Made by a program: the position numbers and the translations under genes. The notes beneath the pieces were generated by a model, which did no database searches, had not been told where the DNA came from, and was given only the letters and a program-made list of their open reading frames with translations. From NCBI RefSeq assembly GCF_004917075.1, contig NZ_SSYB01000007.1, positions 1 to 64,000 on the forward strand: a stretch of DNA of 64,000 nt, read 5' to 3'. The DNA comes from Geomonas edaphica. Lineage in GTDB: Bacteria; Desulfobacterota; Desulfuromonadia; Geobacterales; Geobacteraceae. Positions 51,187 through 59,747 of this stretch are shown here, piece by piece; positions within the stretch are counted from its first letter, which is position 1; every line of letters starts with the position of its first letter.

Positions 51187-52641
51187 ATGATCGAAGATGC
51201 CCCACAACCCACATCATCCCCAAAACTGGTGGCGATCGCCATTGCTTTGCTTTCGGGAATAAGCCTCGGCGGCTGCGCCATGCTTCCCGAAACCGGTTCA
51301 CTGAAAACCGTCAAAACCCCGGAACAGTATCAAAGCGCGGCCTCCTTCGCCGCGCCCTCCGGCAACTGGCCCGCCGAAAACTGGTGGCAAACTTACGGCG
51401 ACCCGCAACTCGTCTCCCTCGTCGAGGAGGCCCTGCGCGATGCGCCTGATATCGCCGCCGTAGCAGCCCGCATGCGGCGCGCGGAAGCCTTCATAAAGGT
51501 GTCGCGGTCGGCACTGATGCCGCAGGTGAGTGCCAACGCCTCGATCGCGGAACAAAAGCTCAGCTACAACTACCTCACCCCGCGCAACATGACCCCGGAC
51601 AGCTGGCAGGACTACGGGCAGGGCACCATCAACCTGAACTGGGAACTCGATTTCTGGGGAAAGAACCGGGCGGGATTGGCCGCCGCTTCCTCCGAGCTTG
51701 AGGCAAGGCGGGCGGAGGCGGCCTTGGTGCGCCTCAACATCGCCTCAGCCATCGCCACGAACTACTCCGAGCTCGCAAGACTCCACGCGCTGCGGGACAC
51801 GGTAGCGCGCACCGTTGAGATCCGGAAAAAAACGGTCGAGCTTTTCGCCGAGCGTTTCGCAAACGGCATGGAAACAAAGGGGAGCGTAAGCGAAGCCCGG
51901 GCAAGACTCGCCGCGGCAAACGGGGAGCTCCTCTCCATCGACGAACAGATCGGACTCACCAAAAACCGCCTCGCTGCACTGGTCGGCGCCGGTCCGGACC
52001 GCGCCCTCTCCATAAAACGCCCGACGGTGAACCTTGCCGGGACCTTTTCCCTTCCCGCGCAACTGTCTGTGGATCTCTTGGGGCGACGCCCCGACGTCAT
52101 CGTGGCGCGGCTGATGGCGGAAGCCCAGGCGCACCGCATCGACCAGAAAAAGGCGGAGTTCTACCCGAACGTCAACCTCTCCGCCTTCATCGGCGTGCAA
52201 TCGCACGGCCTCAACATGCTCACCAAGTCGGGCTCCGACATCGGCGGCGTCGGCCCCGCCGTTTCCCTTCCCATCTTCACCGCGGGACGCCTGCAGGGGG
52301 AGCTGCGTGAAAAAGTTGCGGCCTACGACGAGATGGTTGCCAACTACGACGCCACGGTAGCGCACGCCCTCGAGGATGTCGCCGGTACCGCCCTAAGCAT
52401 GAAGGCACTCGCCGCGCAGTTGGAGCAGGGTAGGGAGGCCGTTGCGGAAGCGGCCGAGGCGCACCGGGTCGCCCGCAACCGCTACGAAGGCGGCCTTGCC
52501 AACTTCATCGAAGTCCTTTACGCGGAAGATCTCCTGCTCAACAACCAGCGCGTGCTCACCGGCCTGCAGTCGAGGGCCTTCACCCTCGACGTCGCCCTGC
52601 AGCGCGCCCTCGGCGGCGGATACCAGCACAAAAATATCTAA
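51187..52641 (+). CDS. TolC-family outer-membrane efflux lipoprotein (OprM/NodT type)
   Basis: The protein is the outer-membrane channel of a tripartite pump. The 484-residue product has a lipoprotein signal with lipobox LGGC, the opening NWPAENWWQTYGDPQLVSLVEEAL, and two long coiled-coil halves with the usual LRDTVARTVEIRKKTVEL and LLGRRPDVIVARLMAEAQ segments. ATG 51187 has GGGAGAG at good distance; an ATG at 51169 is possible. It is the first gene of the operon, followed by the fusion protein and inner-membrane pump. Confidence 0.92.
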   Translation: MIEDAPQPTSSPKLVAIAIALLSGISLGGCAMLPETGSLKTVKTPEQYQSAASFAAPSGNWPAENWWQTYGDPQLVSLVEEALRDAPDIAAVAARMRRAEAFIKVSRSALMPQVSANASIAEQKLSYNYLTPRNMTPDSWQDYGQGTINLNWELDFWGKNRAGLAAASSELEARRAEAALVRLNIASAIATNYSELARLHALRDTVARTVEIRKKTVELFAERFANGMETKGSVSEARARLAAANGELLSIDEQIGLTKNRLAALVGAGPDRALSIKRPTVNLAGTFSLPAQLSVDLLGRRPDVIVARLMAEAQAHRIDQKKAEFYPNVNLSAFIGVQSHGLNMLTKSGSDIGGVGPAVSLPIFTAGRLQGELREKVAAYDEMVANYDATVAHALEDVAGTALSMKALAAQLEQGREAVAEAAEAHRVARNRYEGGLANFIEVLYAEDLLLNNQRVLTGLQSRAFTLDVALQRALGGGYQHKNI

Positions 52642-52658
52642 AAGAGAAGGATGCCGAA

Positions 52659-53792
52659 ATGTCTGACACAAAGAAAGCAACTCCCACGGATGTGACCAAA
52701 TCGAACCGTCGCAAGAAGCTCCTCATCGCACTCGCCGCAGTCGTCGTCATTTCGGGCGCGACCGCCTCGGCTTACGCCCTTTTGTACGGCTCTAACTTCA
52801 TCTCCACCGACAACGCCTACACCGCCGTCGAGGTGGCCCAGGTTACCCCGTCGGTCGGCGGCACGGTGAGCCGCGTACTCGTGACCGATACCCAGGCGGT
52901 GAAGAAAGGGGATGTCCTGGTCGAGATAGATCCGACCGACGCGAGACTCGCACTTGCCCAGGCCGAAGCCGACCTCGGACGGGCCGTCCGGCGCGTCCAG
53001 GGCTTCATGGCCAACGACGGCAGCCTGAACGCCCAGATCACGGCGCGCGATGCCGACGAGAATCGCGCGGCGGCGCAGCTTGCCTCGGCAGAGGCGGACT
53101 TTGAGCGGGCGCAGATCGACCTGAAACGGCGCGAAGCGTTGTCCGCCTCCGGCTCCGTTTCCGGCGATGAACTGACACGGGCCCAGAACGCCTTTGCCGC
53201 CGCCAAGGCGAACCTCGATGCGACCCGGGCTGCCATCGCGCAGGCCCGCGCGAACAGAAGCACCGCGGTCAGCTCGCGCGAGGCCAACGCCGTCCTCATC
53301 GCCGGGACCACCGTGGAAAGTAACCCCGAAGTGGCGCTCGCCCGCGCAAGGCGCGACCAGGCGGCCGTCGACCTCGAGCGCACCGTCGTCAAGGCGCCGG
53401 TGGACGGCATTGTCGCCAAACGCCAGGTACAGGTGGGCCAGCGCGTCCAGGCGGGGATGCCCCTCCTCGCCGTCGTCCCCGTGACCGAGATGCACGTCGA
53501 CGCGAACTTCAAGGAGGTCCAGCTCAAAAAGGTGCGCGTCGGCCAGCCGGTCACCCTGCATGCCGACATCTACGGCAAGGGGGTCACCTATCACGGCGTC
53601 GTCGAAGGCTTCTCCGGCGGCTCGGGATCTGCCTTCTCGGCCATTCCGGCGCAAAACGCCACCGGCAACTGGATCAAGGTGGTGCAGCGTCTTCCGGTCC
53701 GCGTGAAACTCGACCCGGCGGAACTGGGCATCAGCCCGCTCAAGGTCGGCCTTTCCATGACCGCCGAGATCGACACCCGCAGCAAGCGCTAA
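52659..53792 (+). CDS. emrA: EmrA-type membrane fusion protein
   Basis: The adaptor joins the inner-membrane pump to the outer-membrane channel. The 377-residue product has one N-terminal membrane helix (residues about 22-45), then the HlyD/biotinyl-lipoyl part STDNAYTAVEVAQVTPSVGG and VKKGDVLVEIDPTDA, an Ala-rich coiled coil, and the second lipoyl half (VVKAPVDGIVAKRQVQVGQ). The gene lies 17 bases after the channel gene; AAGGATG-rich purines precede the ATG. Confidence 0.93.
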   Translation: MSDTKKATPTDVTKSNRRKKLLIALAAVVVISGATASAYALLYGSNFISTDNAYTAVEVAQVTPSVGGTVSRVLVTDTQAVKKGDVLVEIDPTDARLALAQAEADLGRAVRRVQGFMANDGSLNAQITARDADENRAAAQLASAEADFERAQIDLKRREALSASGSVSGDELTRAQNAFAAAKANLDATRAAIAQARANRSTAVSSREANAVLIAGTTVESNPEVALARARRDQAAVDLERTVVKAPVDGIVAKRQVQVGQRVQAGMPLLAVVPVTEMHVDANFKEVQLKKVRVGQPVTLHADIYGKGVTYHGVVEGFSGGSGSAFSAIPAQNATGNWIKVVQRLPVRVKLDPAELGISPLKVGLSMTAEIDTRSKR

Positions 53793-53804
53793 CAGGACCT
53801 GAAC

Positions 53805-55358
53805 ATGCACGAGCAGACTTCATCGCACGCGCCTTCCGGCGCTGAAACCCAGCTCTCCGGCGGGATGCTCTGGATCGCGGCGATCATCCTCGCCGCCGCC
53901 AACTTCATCGCCGTTCTCAACATGACCATCGCCAACGTGGCGGTCCCAAACATCGCCGGAAGCCTCGGCGCGACCCTGAGCCAGGGGACCTGGGTCATCA
54001 CCTCCTATGCCGTGGGCGAGGCGATCACGGTGCCGCTCACCGGATGGCTCTCCGCCCGGTACGGCGCGGTGCGCGTCTTCGTCTGGGCCATGGTCATGTT
54101 CGGCGTTTTCTCCGCCGTTTCGGGACTCGCGAACTCCCTGGGGCTCCTGGTCGTCGCCCGTATCTTCCAGGGTTTTTCCGGCGGGCCGCTCATGCCGCTC
54201 TCGCAAACCTTGCTGATGCGGATCTTCCCGAAAGAAAAGACCGCCGCCGCCATCGGCTTGTGGTCCATGACGACGCTTGTGGCACCGGTCCTCGGCCCGA
54301 TCCTCGGCGGCTACTTCTGCGACGAGTACAGCTGGTCCTGGATCTTCTATATCAACCTCCCCATCGCCTTCGCCGGCGGCTTTTTCGCCTGGCAGCTCTT
54401 GCAAAGCTACCGCGAGCCGTTGCAGCGTAACCCGATCGACCGGATCGGCCTCGTGCTCCTCATCGTCTGGGTCGCCTCGCTGCAGCTCATGCTGGACGAA
54501 GGAAAGGATCTCGACTGGTTCGCCTCCACGAAGATCGTCACCCTGGCCATCGTCGCCGCGATCGCCTTCGCGGCCTTCCTCATCTGGGAATTCCACGAGG
54601 ACCATCCCATCGTCGACCTGAGGGTGTTCCGCCACCGCGGCTTCACCGCATGCGTGCTCACCATAAGCCTCGCCTTCGCAGCATTCTTCGGGGCGAGCGT
54701 GTTGACCCCACTCTGGCTGCAAAACCTCATGGGGTACACGGCGACGAAGGCGGGCATCGCCACCGCGGGAACCGGGCTTGCCGCCTTTTTCGTCGCGCCC
54801 CTGGTCGCCCAGCTTTCGACCAGGGTGGACGCGCGAAAACTCGTCTTTGGCGGCGTCATCTGGCTCGGCATCGATACCATGTGGCGCACCGTCGCCAACA
54901 CCGACATGACCATGTGGAACGTCGCCCTGCCGCTCATATTCATGGGCTTTGGGCTGCCGTTCTTCTTCATCCCGACCACCGGACTCGCGCTTGCCAGCGT
55001 CGAAGATCGCGAGATGGACTCCGCCGCGGGGCTTATGAACTTCCTGCGCACCCTTTCCGGCGCGTTCGCCACCTCGGTCGTCACCACCACCTGGGGAAAC
55101 CAGATCACGCGCAACCACGCCGAGCTGGTAGGTCTTGCCGACGGCGACCAAAGCGTAAGGGGCATGTTCGAGGCCTCCGGCGCCCCCGGCGACGCGGTGA
55201 ACCAGGTCATCGACTACATGATCACCGGCCAAAGCGTCATGCTGGCGACGAACCAACTCATGCTCGCCATCGGTCTCGCCTTTTTCATCGCCGCCTCCGT
55301 CATCTGGCTTGCCCCGAAACCGACCCGCGTGGTGGACCCGTCCGCCGGGGGACACTAG
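53805..55358 (+). CDS. emrB: EmrB/QacA-type MFS drug efflux pump
   Basis: A 517-residue inner-membrane pump of the DHA2 family with about 14 membrane helices. Motifs include NFIAVLNMTIANVAVPNIAG (helix 1 motif D1), GWLSARYGAVRVFV (motif A), GPLMPLSQTLLMRIFP and MTTLVAPVLGPILGG (motif C). With the two preceding genes it makes a complete tripartite pump for lipophilic or uncoupling compounds; substrate range is not shown. It starts 12 bases after emrA. Confidence 0.94.
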   Translation: MHEQTSSHAPSGAETQLSGGMLWIAAIILAAANFIAVLNMTIANVAVPNIAGSLGATLSQGTWVITSYAVGEAITVPLTGWLSARYGAVRVFVWAMVMFGVFSAVSGLANSLGLLVVARIFQGFSGGPLMPLSQTLLMRIFPKEKTAAAIGLWSMTTLVAPVLGPILGGYFCDEYSWSWIFYINLPIAFAGGFFAWQLLQSYREPLQRNPIDRIGLVLLIVWVASLQLMLDEGKDLDWFASTKIVTLAIVAAIAFAAFLIWEFHEDHPIVDLRVFRHRGFTACVLTISLAFAAFFGASVLTPLWLQNLMGYTATKAGIATAGTGLAAFFVAPLVAQLSTRVDARKLVFGGVIWLGIDTMWRTVANTDMTMWNVALPLIFMGFGLPFFFIPTTGLALASVEDREMDSAAGLMNFLRTLSGAFATSVVTTTWGNQITRNHAELVGLADGDQSVRGMFEASGAPGDAVNQVIDYMITGQSVMLATNQLMLAIGLAFFIAASVIWLAPKPTRVVDPSAGGH

Positions 55359-55424
55359 GGTAGGGGGGCGCGAACCCTGGCGGCAAATAGTTCCCGTCGT
55401 CATAGAAAAAGGAAAGGAAAAACC

Positions 55425-55877
55425 ATGTTCAAACACATCCTCGTACCAACCGATGGTTCGCCGCTCTCTGTCGACGCCGTCGTGCGTGCAGTCTCTTTCG
55501 CCCGTGAAGCCGGGGCACGCATAACCTTTTTCTGCGCCGTGCAGCCGTGGCCCAAGATGTACTACGGTGAGGGGGCGATCTTCGACCCGCATCTGCCGGC
55601 AAGCTTCCGCGAAGCGATGCAATGCACCGCCGAGGACGTCCTGCACGACGCGGAGCGGCGGGCCCGGGAAGCGGGCGTCGACTGCGACAAACTGACGCTG
55701 CTAAGCGAAGAGCCGTATCAGGCGATCATCGAGGCGGCCAAGCGAAGCGAATGCGACCTCATCTTCATGGCGTCGCACGGCAGAAGAGGCGTCAAGGCGC
55801 TGGTTTTGGGAAGCGAAACGCAGAAGGTGCTCACCCATTCCTGCATTCCGGTTCTCGTGCATAGAAGCGAAGCGTAG
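55425..55877 (+). CDS. Universal stress protein (UspA family)
   Basis: The 150-residue product has the Usp fold signature: KHILVPTDGSPLSVDAVVRA at the start, and the ATP-binding ending ASHGRRGVKALVLGSETQKV followed by HSCIPVLV. It lies 66 bases after emrB and before two small membrane-protein genes, probably in the same transcript. AAGGAAAGG precedes the ATG. Confidence 0.93.
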   Translation: MFKHILVPTDGSPLSVDAVVRAVSFAREAGARITFFCAVQPWPKMYYGEGAIFDPHLPASFREAMQCTAEDVLHDAERRAREAGVDCDKLTLLSEEPYQAIIEAAKRSECDLIFMASHGRRGVKALVLGSETQKVLTHSCIPVLVHRSEA

Positions 55878-55933
55878 CAGGCGGCAAAGGCGGAAGGCAT
55901 CGGTTCAGGTGGACAGCAATCGGTAGGGGAGTA

Positions 55934-56077
55934 ATGGGGACTTCCATGGAAACAACGAGGCTTTGGTTTTACATCGTGATCGCCCTTGTCGTGCTCTCCA
56001 TTTTCGATGTCATTGTCGTGGCCGGATCCGGGCAGGATCTCCTTGGGAACATCGTGCGCCTGCTCTTCAGGCATTGA
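55934..56077 (+). CDS. Small single-span membrane protein (47 aa)
   Basis: A 48-codon frame with GGGGAG upstream. The product has one hydrophobic helix, WFYIVIALVVLSIFDVIVVA (about residues 11-30), and a short basic C-terminus ending RLLFRH. There is no known family I recognise. It lies between the universal stress protein and a second tiny membrane protein within the efflux/TetR operon, suggesting an accessory membrane factor. Confidence 0.6.
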   Translation: MGTSMETTRLWFYIVIALVVLSIFDVIVVAGSGQDLLGNIVRLLFRH

Positions 56078-56083
56078 GGCGGT

Positions 56084-56167
56084 ATGCTGGCGAAGATCAT
56101 CATACTGGGAAACGTCATTTCCTGGGCCGTACTGGTCCTCATCTGCTTTCTGCCGCGGAAGAAATGA
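56084..56167 (+). CDS. Very small membrane protein (27 aa)
   Basis: The product starts MLAKIIILG and is almost entirely one hydrophobic helix (VISWAVLVLICFL), ending in PRKK, a positive-inside anchor. GAGGCGG lies directly upstream, and it starts 6 bases after the preceding 47-residue gene. It is too short for confident assignment; coupling and the ribosome site support it as real. Confidence 0.5.
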   Translation: MLAKIIILGNVISWAVLVLICFLPRKK

Positions 56168-56239
56168 ATCATTTGGAGCCGGTCGTGAAATGTGCTATTG
56201 CTCATGCTAATAAAACCCGCGAGGAGAACCGACGATAGC

Positions 56240-56860
56240 ATGGCCAAGAAGACGGACGCGAAAAGGCAGCATATCATGACGGTGGCGGCCCAGGCTTTCC
56301 AGGAACTTGGGTTCGGCCGGACCACTATGTCGGAGATCTGCACCCGGGTGGGCGGTTCGAAAGCCACTCTCTACAACTATTTCGCCTCGAAAGAGGAGCT
56401 CTTCTTCGAGATCATGAACCTCTCCACCGAGGCGGAATTCGAGGCGGTGCACTCCGCGATCGACCCGTCGACGGAAAACATCGCCGCTTCGCTGCGCAAC
56501 TTCGGGGAGCGCCTGCTCACCGTCCTTTATTCCCCCGAAGTCCGTGCGAGCAGGCATCTGGCGATATCGGAGTCTGGCCAGACGGAGCTTGGGCGCCTTG
56601 TGTACGAGCGCGGGGTGCTGCGCAGTCAGAAGGTAATGGCGGACTTCATCAGGGCCGCGATGAGTCAGGGGAAGCTGCGTCAGGCCGACCCCGTGGTGGC
56701 AACGAAGCATTTGCACAGCCTGCTGGAAGCGGAACTGATCGACCGCTTTCTCTTTCAGCTCTCCGGAGCGATCAGCAAAGAGGAAATCAAGGCAGTCACC
56801 GCCCGCGCCATAGAGGTCTTCATGGCCGCGTACGGAGCGGCGGCCGCGCTTAAAACGTGA
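56240..56860 (+). CDS. TetR/AcrR family transcriptional regulator
   Basis: The 206-residue product has the N-terminal helix-turn-helix (KRQHIMTVAAQAFQELGFGR, TMSEICTRVGGSKATLYNYF, ASKEELFFEIM) and a C-terminal ligand/dimer domain. It is the last gene of the efflux operon, and a perfect 17-bp palindrome over the operon promoter (51042-51058) is the likely binding site, giving autoregulated, drug-inducible expression. ATG 56240 follows GAGGAGAAC; the frame is open to 56192. Confidence 0.93.
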   Translation: MAKKTDAKRQHIMTVAAQAFQELGFGRTTMSEICTRVGGSKATLYNYFASKEELFFEIMNLSTEAEFEAVHSAIDPSTENIAASLRNFGERLLTVLYSPEVRASRHLAISESGQTELGRLVYERGVLRSQKVMADFIRAAMSQGKLRQADPVVATKHLHSLLEAELIDRFLFQLSGAISKEEIKAVTARAIEVFMAAYGAAAALKT

Positions 56861-56905
56861 AAGGCTCCGGTCGACGCATGATGCGAAGGACCGAAGCCTT
56901 GGTGG
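56861..56905 (+). terminator. Terminator after the TetR gene
   Basis: AAGGCTCCGGTC (56861-56872) pairs with GACCGAAGCCTT (56889-56900) with one mismatch, then GGTGGTTTT. It lies between converging genes. A near copy is at 58632-58670. Confidence 0.75.
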
Positions 56906-56946
56906 TTTTACAGGCAGGGTGCCTGATGTGCGGGCGTACCTATCTC

Positions 56947-57972
56947 CTACAAACGCTTGTTCAGCGCGGTAAAGTACTGCTGCTGGTATCTTACCGCTCT
57001 GGGGCGGTCCGGGTTGCGATACAATAGCTTCGGTTCTCTGGTCCCTTTCATCATCTTCAGTAGGGCCGACTCCCGTTCCGCCATCTGGTAGTTCGCGGTC
57101 TCTTTTACATAATCATCGATTCGCTTCTCCACGAGTTGTGCACGCCATTGTCCAGGCCTCAACGCGTTTCTGTTCATGACGATTTGCCACTCGTCATAGT
57201 CCTTTATCCGCGCCTCAAGGTCCAGAGTAGGCTTCATGGAAAGACTGAGCGATTTGACCAGGAACTGCTGCCTGGGCGGCGTGCTGGTCTTGTTCCCGTT
57301 CGCGGCCTCCCATATAGAAGTCCACAGCTCCGCCGTCTTGGTCACCAGCTGTTTGTACCTGATCGAGTCCTTGGTGAACTTGTTGATCGTGTAGATCTGG
57401 CTTACGATATCCGATCGCTTCTGCTCCTTATATCCGTAAAACTCGATGATATATTCGTTGTTCTCCTGCTTTATGAACTTCTGCATCCTCTTTTCCATGC
57501 TTTTGCCGGTCTTGTCCCGCTGATCCAGGTTTGCCACCTCAAAGAGACTCTGCACCATGTCCGCGAGCTCGGCAACCATCCGGTCGTTGTCCTTCGCCTT
57601 GATTGCCGTCACCGCCCTGGCGCACCGGTTACTGATGTTCTTCTCGGAGAAATAACCCGGCTGGATCATCAGTTTCCAGTAGTCGTGGCGCAGAACGAAC
57701 CTGCTTTTGGCGATGAAGTCATCGTAGCGCGGCGAGATCACATCCACCATTTCCGCGGGAAGCAGAAAAAGGATGTCGTCGGCGAACCTGTCGAAGATGT
57801 CCACCGGAAACTTCTCGTGAATGATGGCCCCGGTTTCCTGGTCGAGCTTTATTATGATCGGCTGGGTTGCACCGGTGGTGACCAACAGATCATCCTCTTT
57901 TGAGTCGGCAAAACTGTTGGCAGCGGTAAAGAGGCTCACAAAAAGTAGGACGAATAGTAGGAGTCTGTTCAT
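56947..57972 (-). CDS. Exported hypothetical protein (341 aa)
   Basis: Function not recognised. The product has a clear signal peptide (cleavage near SFADS, residue about 22) and a soluble, charged, helix-rich mature part. There is one Cys in SNRCARAV. Notable segments are LPAEMVDVISPRYDDFIAK and YQMAERESALLKMMKGTREP near the C-terminus. The ATG at 57972 is 13 bases after the stop of the minus-strand DUF4124-like gene, so the two may be cotranscribed. Confidence 0.65.
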   Translation of the reverse strand: MNRLLLFVLLFVSLFTAANSFADSKEDDLLVTTGATQPIIIKLDQETGAIIHEKFPVDIFDRFADDILFLLPAEMVDVISPRYDDFIAKSRFVLRHDYWKLMIQPGYFSEKNISNRCARAVTAIKAKDNDRMVAELADMVQSLFEVANLDQRDKTGKSMEKRMQKFIKQENNEYIIEFYGYKEQKRSDIVSQIYTINKFTKDSIRYKQLVTKTAELWTSIWEAANGNKTSTPPRQQFLVKSLSLSMKPTLDLEARIKDYDEWQIVMNRNALRPGQWRAQLVEKRIDDYVKETANYQMAERESALLKMMKGTREPKLLYRNPDRPRAVRYQQQYFTALNKRL

Positions 57973-57985
57973 TTAGCACCCTTCT

Positions 57986-58423
57986 TTATCTGTATCTCAA
58001 AGCGTTGTTTAGTTCTTCATAGGCCTCACCGTACGCTGCGGTGCTGTCGTTCCCTAGCTCCTCATTGCAGTCCACCACCGCATAGCGGTAGGCGACATTG
58101 GCGGTATACCCCTGCAGCCGGTATTCGGCCCTTTTGTAGGCAACGCACTGGTCCAGCTCGGTGTATCTCGCCTTTCCTTTTATGTTGACCTTGTATTTGT
58201 TCTTGAGAGGGTTCTCTGCTGTTTCCTGTTGGTCCTGAACAGGCGTCAGATCCTTGGTAGCCACGACCCTCACGCGCTTTGCTCCCTTGGGGATCGTGCT
58301 TTTATCGTTGGTGTAGTGTGTGCCGTTCTTGTCTTCCCACGAGTAGAAGTTGTCCGCTGCAAGGGAAGGGCGTGCCACGGCAATTAGCAGCAACAGAGCT
58401 ATCAACAATCTCAGCGTTTCCAT
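57986..58423 (-). CDS. Exported DUF4124-like protein
   Basis: The 145-residue product has a signal peptide (cleavage after SLAA, residue about 23). The mature N-terminus FYSWEDKNGTHYTND matches the short DUF4124 pattern (Y.W.D..G..hYtd) found in many periplasmic proteins. The C-terminal half has two Cys (DQCVAYKRAEY and VVDCNEELG), which may form a disulfide. Function is unknown. Confidence 0.75.
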   Translation of the reverse strand: METLRLLIALLLLIAVARPSLAADNFYSWEDKNGTHYTNDKSTIPKGAKRVRVVATKDLTPVQDQQETAENPLKNKYKVNIKGKARYTELDQCVAYKRAEYRLQGYTANVAYRYAVVDCNEELGNDSTAAYGEAYEELNNALRYR

Positions 58424-58631
58424 GAGGCAGTACCTTTTTGCATGCGCACTGTGTGAACGAGAGGAAAATCAGTCTCTAAGGATGGAATACATATATCTTA
58501 ATTTGTTATAAATTTCCAGGAAATAATTAAATATGATCAATGCCTTGTAGGAAATTCGGTGTGATGGGAATGGAGTTTTTTCAATGAGTGCAGGCGGGGA
58601 GGCTGGTTCCGGTGGACGCCTTAAAACGCGA

Positions 58632-58670
58632 AAGGCTCCGACCGACGCATGACGCGCCAACCGGAGCCTT
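58632..58670 (-). terminator. Terminator-like hairpin, duplicated element
   Basis: AAGGCTCCG (58632-58640) and CGGAGCCTT (58662-58670) pair perfectly. It follows the Ala/Lys-repeat gene on the minus strand. About 50 bases here match those around 56850-56905. Confidence 0.65.
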
Positions 58671-58696
58671 GGTGATCCCACTCGTTTCAGCTTTTC

Positions 58697-59158
58697 TTAT
58701 TTAGCTGCAGGCACCGTAGAGGTTTTGATAGCCTCGACATCAGCCTTGGCCTTTTCCTTGGCAGCCTTTGCATCAGCTTTTGCTTTGGCTTTGGCCTCTT
58801 TTGCTTCCTTAGCCTTAGCTTCCTTGGTTTCCTTAGCTTTTGCCGCCGCATCAGCCTTTGCTTTCGCCTTGGCCTCTTTGGCCTCCTTAGCCTTGGCAGC
58901 CGCATCAGCCTTCGCTTTTGCTTTAGCCTCTTTTGCTTCCTTGGCCTTAGCAGCGGCATCAGCTTTTGCCTGCGCCTTAGCTGCTTTTGCGTCAGTTACC
59001 TTTGCCGCAGCGGCATCGACACCTTTTTGTACGTCACCAGCGGCGGTGGTTACCGCAGCGGGGACATAAGACGGGGTCGCAGCATCAGCAGCAAACACAA
59101 CAGCGGCAAAGGAGATGGCAGCCAGGCCGGCAACCAATGCGGACAGAACTTTCTTCAT
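58697..59158 (-). CDS. Exported Ala/Lys/Glu-repeat protein
   Basis: The 153-residue product has a signal peptide (MKKVLSALVAGLAAIS to AADA, cleavage about residue 23) and then almost only Ala, Lys, Glu and Asp. A 16-residue unit with KAKADAAAKAKEAKEA recurs about three times, and the tail is VEAIKTSTVPAAK. It should be a long charged single helix or coiled coil, histone H1-like in composition but exported. Start ATG 59158 is behind GGAGG. Function unknown. Confidence 0.8.
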   Translation of the reverse strand: MKKVLSALVAGLAAISFAAVVFAADAATPSYVPAAVTTAAGDVQKGVDAAAAKVTDAKAAKAQAKADAAAKAKEAKEAKAKAKADAAAKAKEAKEAKAKAKADAAAKAKETKEAKAKEAKEAKAKAKADAKAAKEKAKADVEAIKTSTVPAAK

Positions 59159-59340
59159 GTGTAATACCTCCGGATATTTTTGGATGACATCACAATGGCG
59201 GGCCGGAGCGCATCTTCTGTCAGAGAGTGGGATCAGTCTTGGCGCGATGAAGACACTTTGGGAGTTTACCGGTGGCGGGCACATCGTGATGCTATTGAGG
59301 TATACCCATTTAACACACAAGTCAATAGGGTGAGTTGTCT

Positions 59341-59697
59341 TTAAGGCACAGTCCAATCAAAACTCTGCATCCAATTCATCCCTCCGTCACCGCCGTCGGA
59401 ACCGTTGTACTTGTAGGTGAACTTCAGCGTCATGCCTTGTTCCAGACGGTCCGGAAGCTTAACAGAAAAAGGAAAGGTTTGATCCTGTTTGACCTGGCGC
59501 GGGATGACGAAGCACGCCTTGCGTGCCCCGGCCTTGCCCGCCGCGTCGACCACGGCGATCCAGATCTCGATCCCCTCCATGAAAGCGTAGCGGACGTTCA
59601 TCCCCACGCCCTCCACGACCGATGCACCACCCTCGTGCCTTACTTCCCAGGCGAGGGTCAGGTCAAACTGCGCATAACGATAGGGTAGGTCGATCAT
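59341..59697 (-). CDS. Conserved hypothetical protein (118 aa)
   Basis: Function not recognised. No signal peptide. The product is mostly beta: YAQFDLTLAWEVRHEGGASV, then a KFTYKYNGSDGG segment, ending in QSFDWTVP. I placed the start at ATG 59695-59697 with AAGGTG upstream; the open frame extends to 59772, overlapping the histidine kinase gene. It lies after the kinase on the same strand, possibly its third gene. Confidence 0.6.
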   Translation of the reverse strand: MIDLPYRYAQFDLTLAWEVRHEGGASVVEGVGMNVRYAFMEGIEIWIAVVDAAGKAGARKACFVIPRQVKQDQTFPFSVKLPDRLEQGMTLKFTYKYNGSDGGDGGMNWMQSFDWTVP

Positions 59698-59747
59698 AGG
59701 TGCACCTTTCACATCGTTTGCTTCTTGCGAAGCTTTCCTCTTCCCGT

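Noticed and set aside
53820-55646. Long minus-strand open frame of 608 codons opposite the efflux pump
   Set aside because: It is the antisense of emrB and the universal stress gene; it is rich in Gly, Asp, Glu and Arg as expected from GC-rich shadow frames and has no domain.
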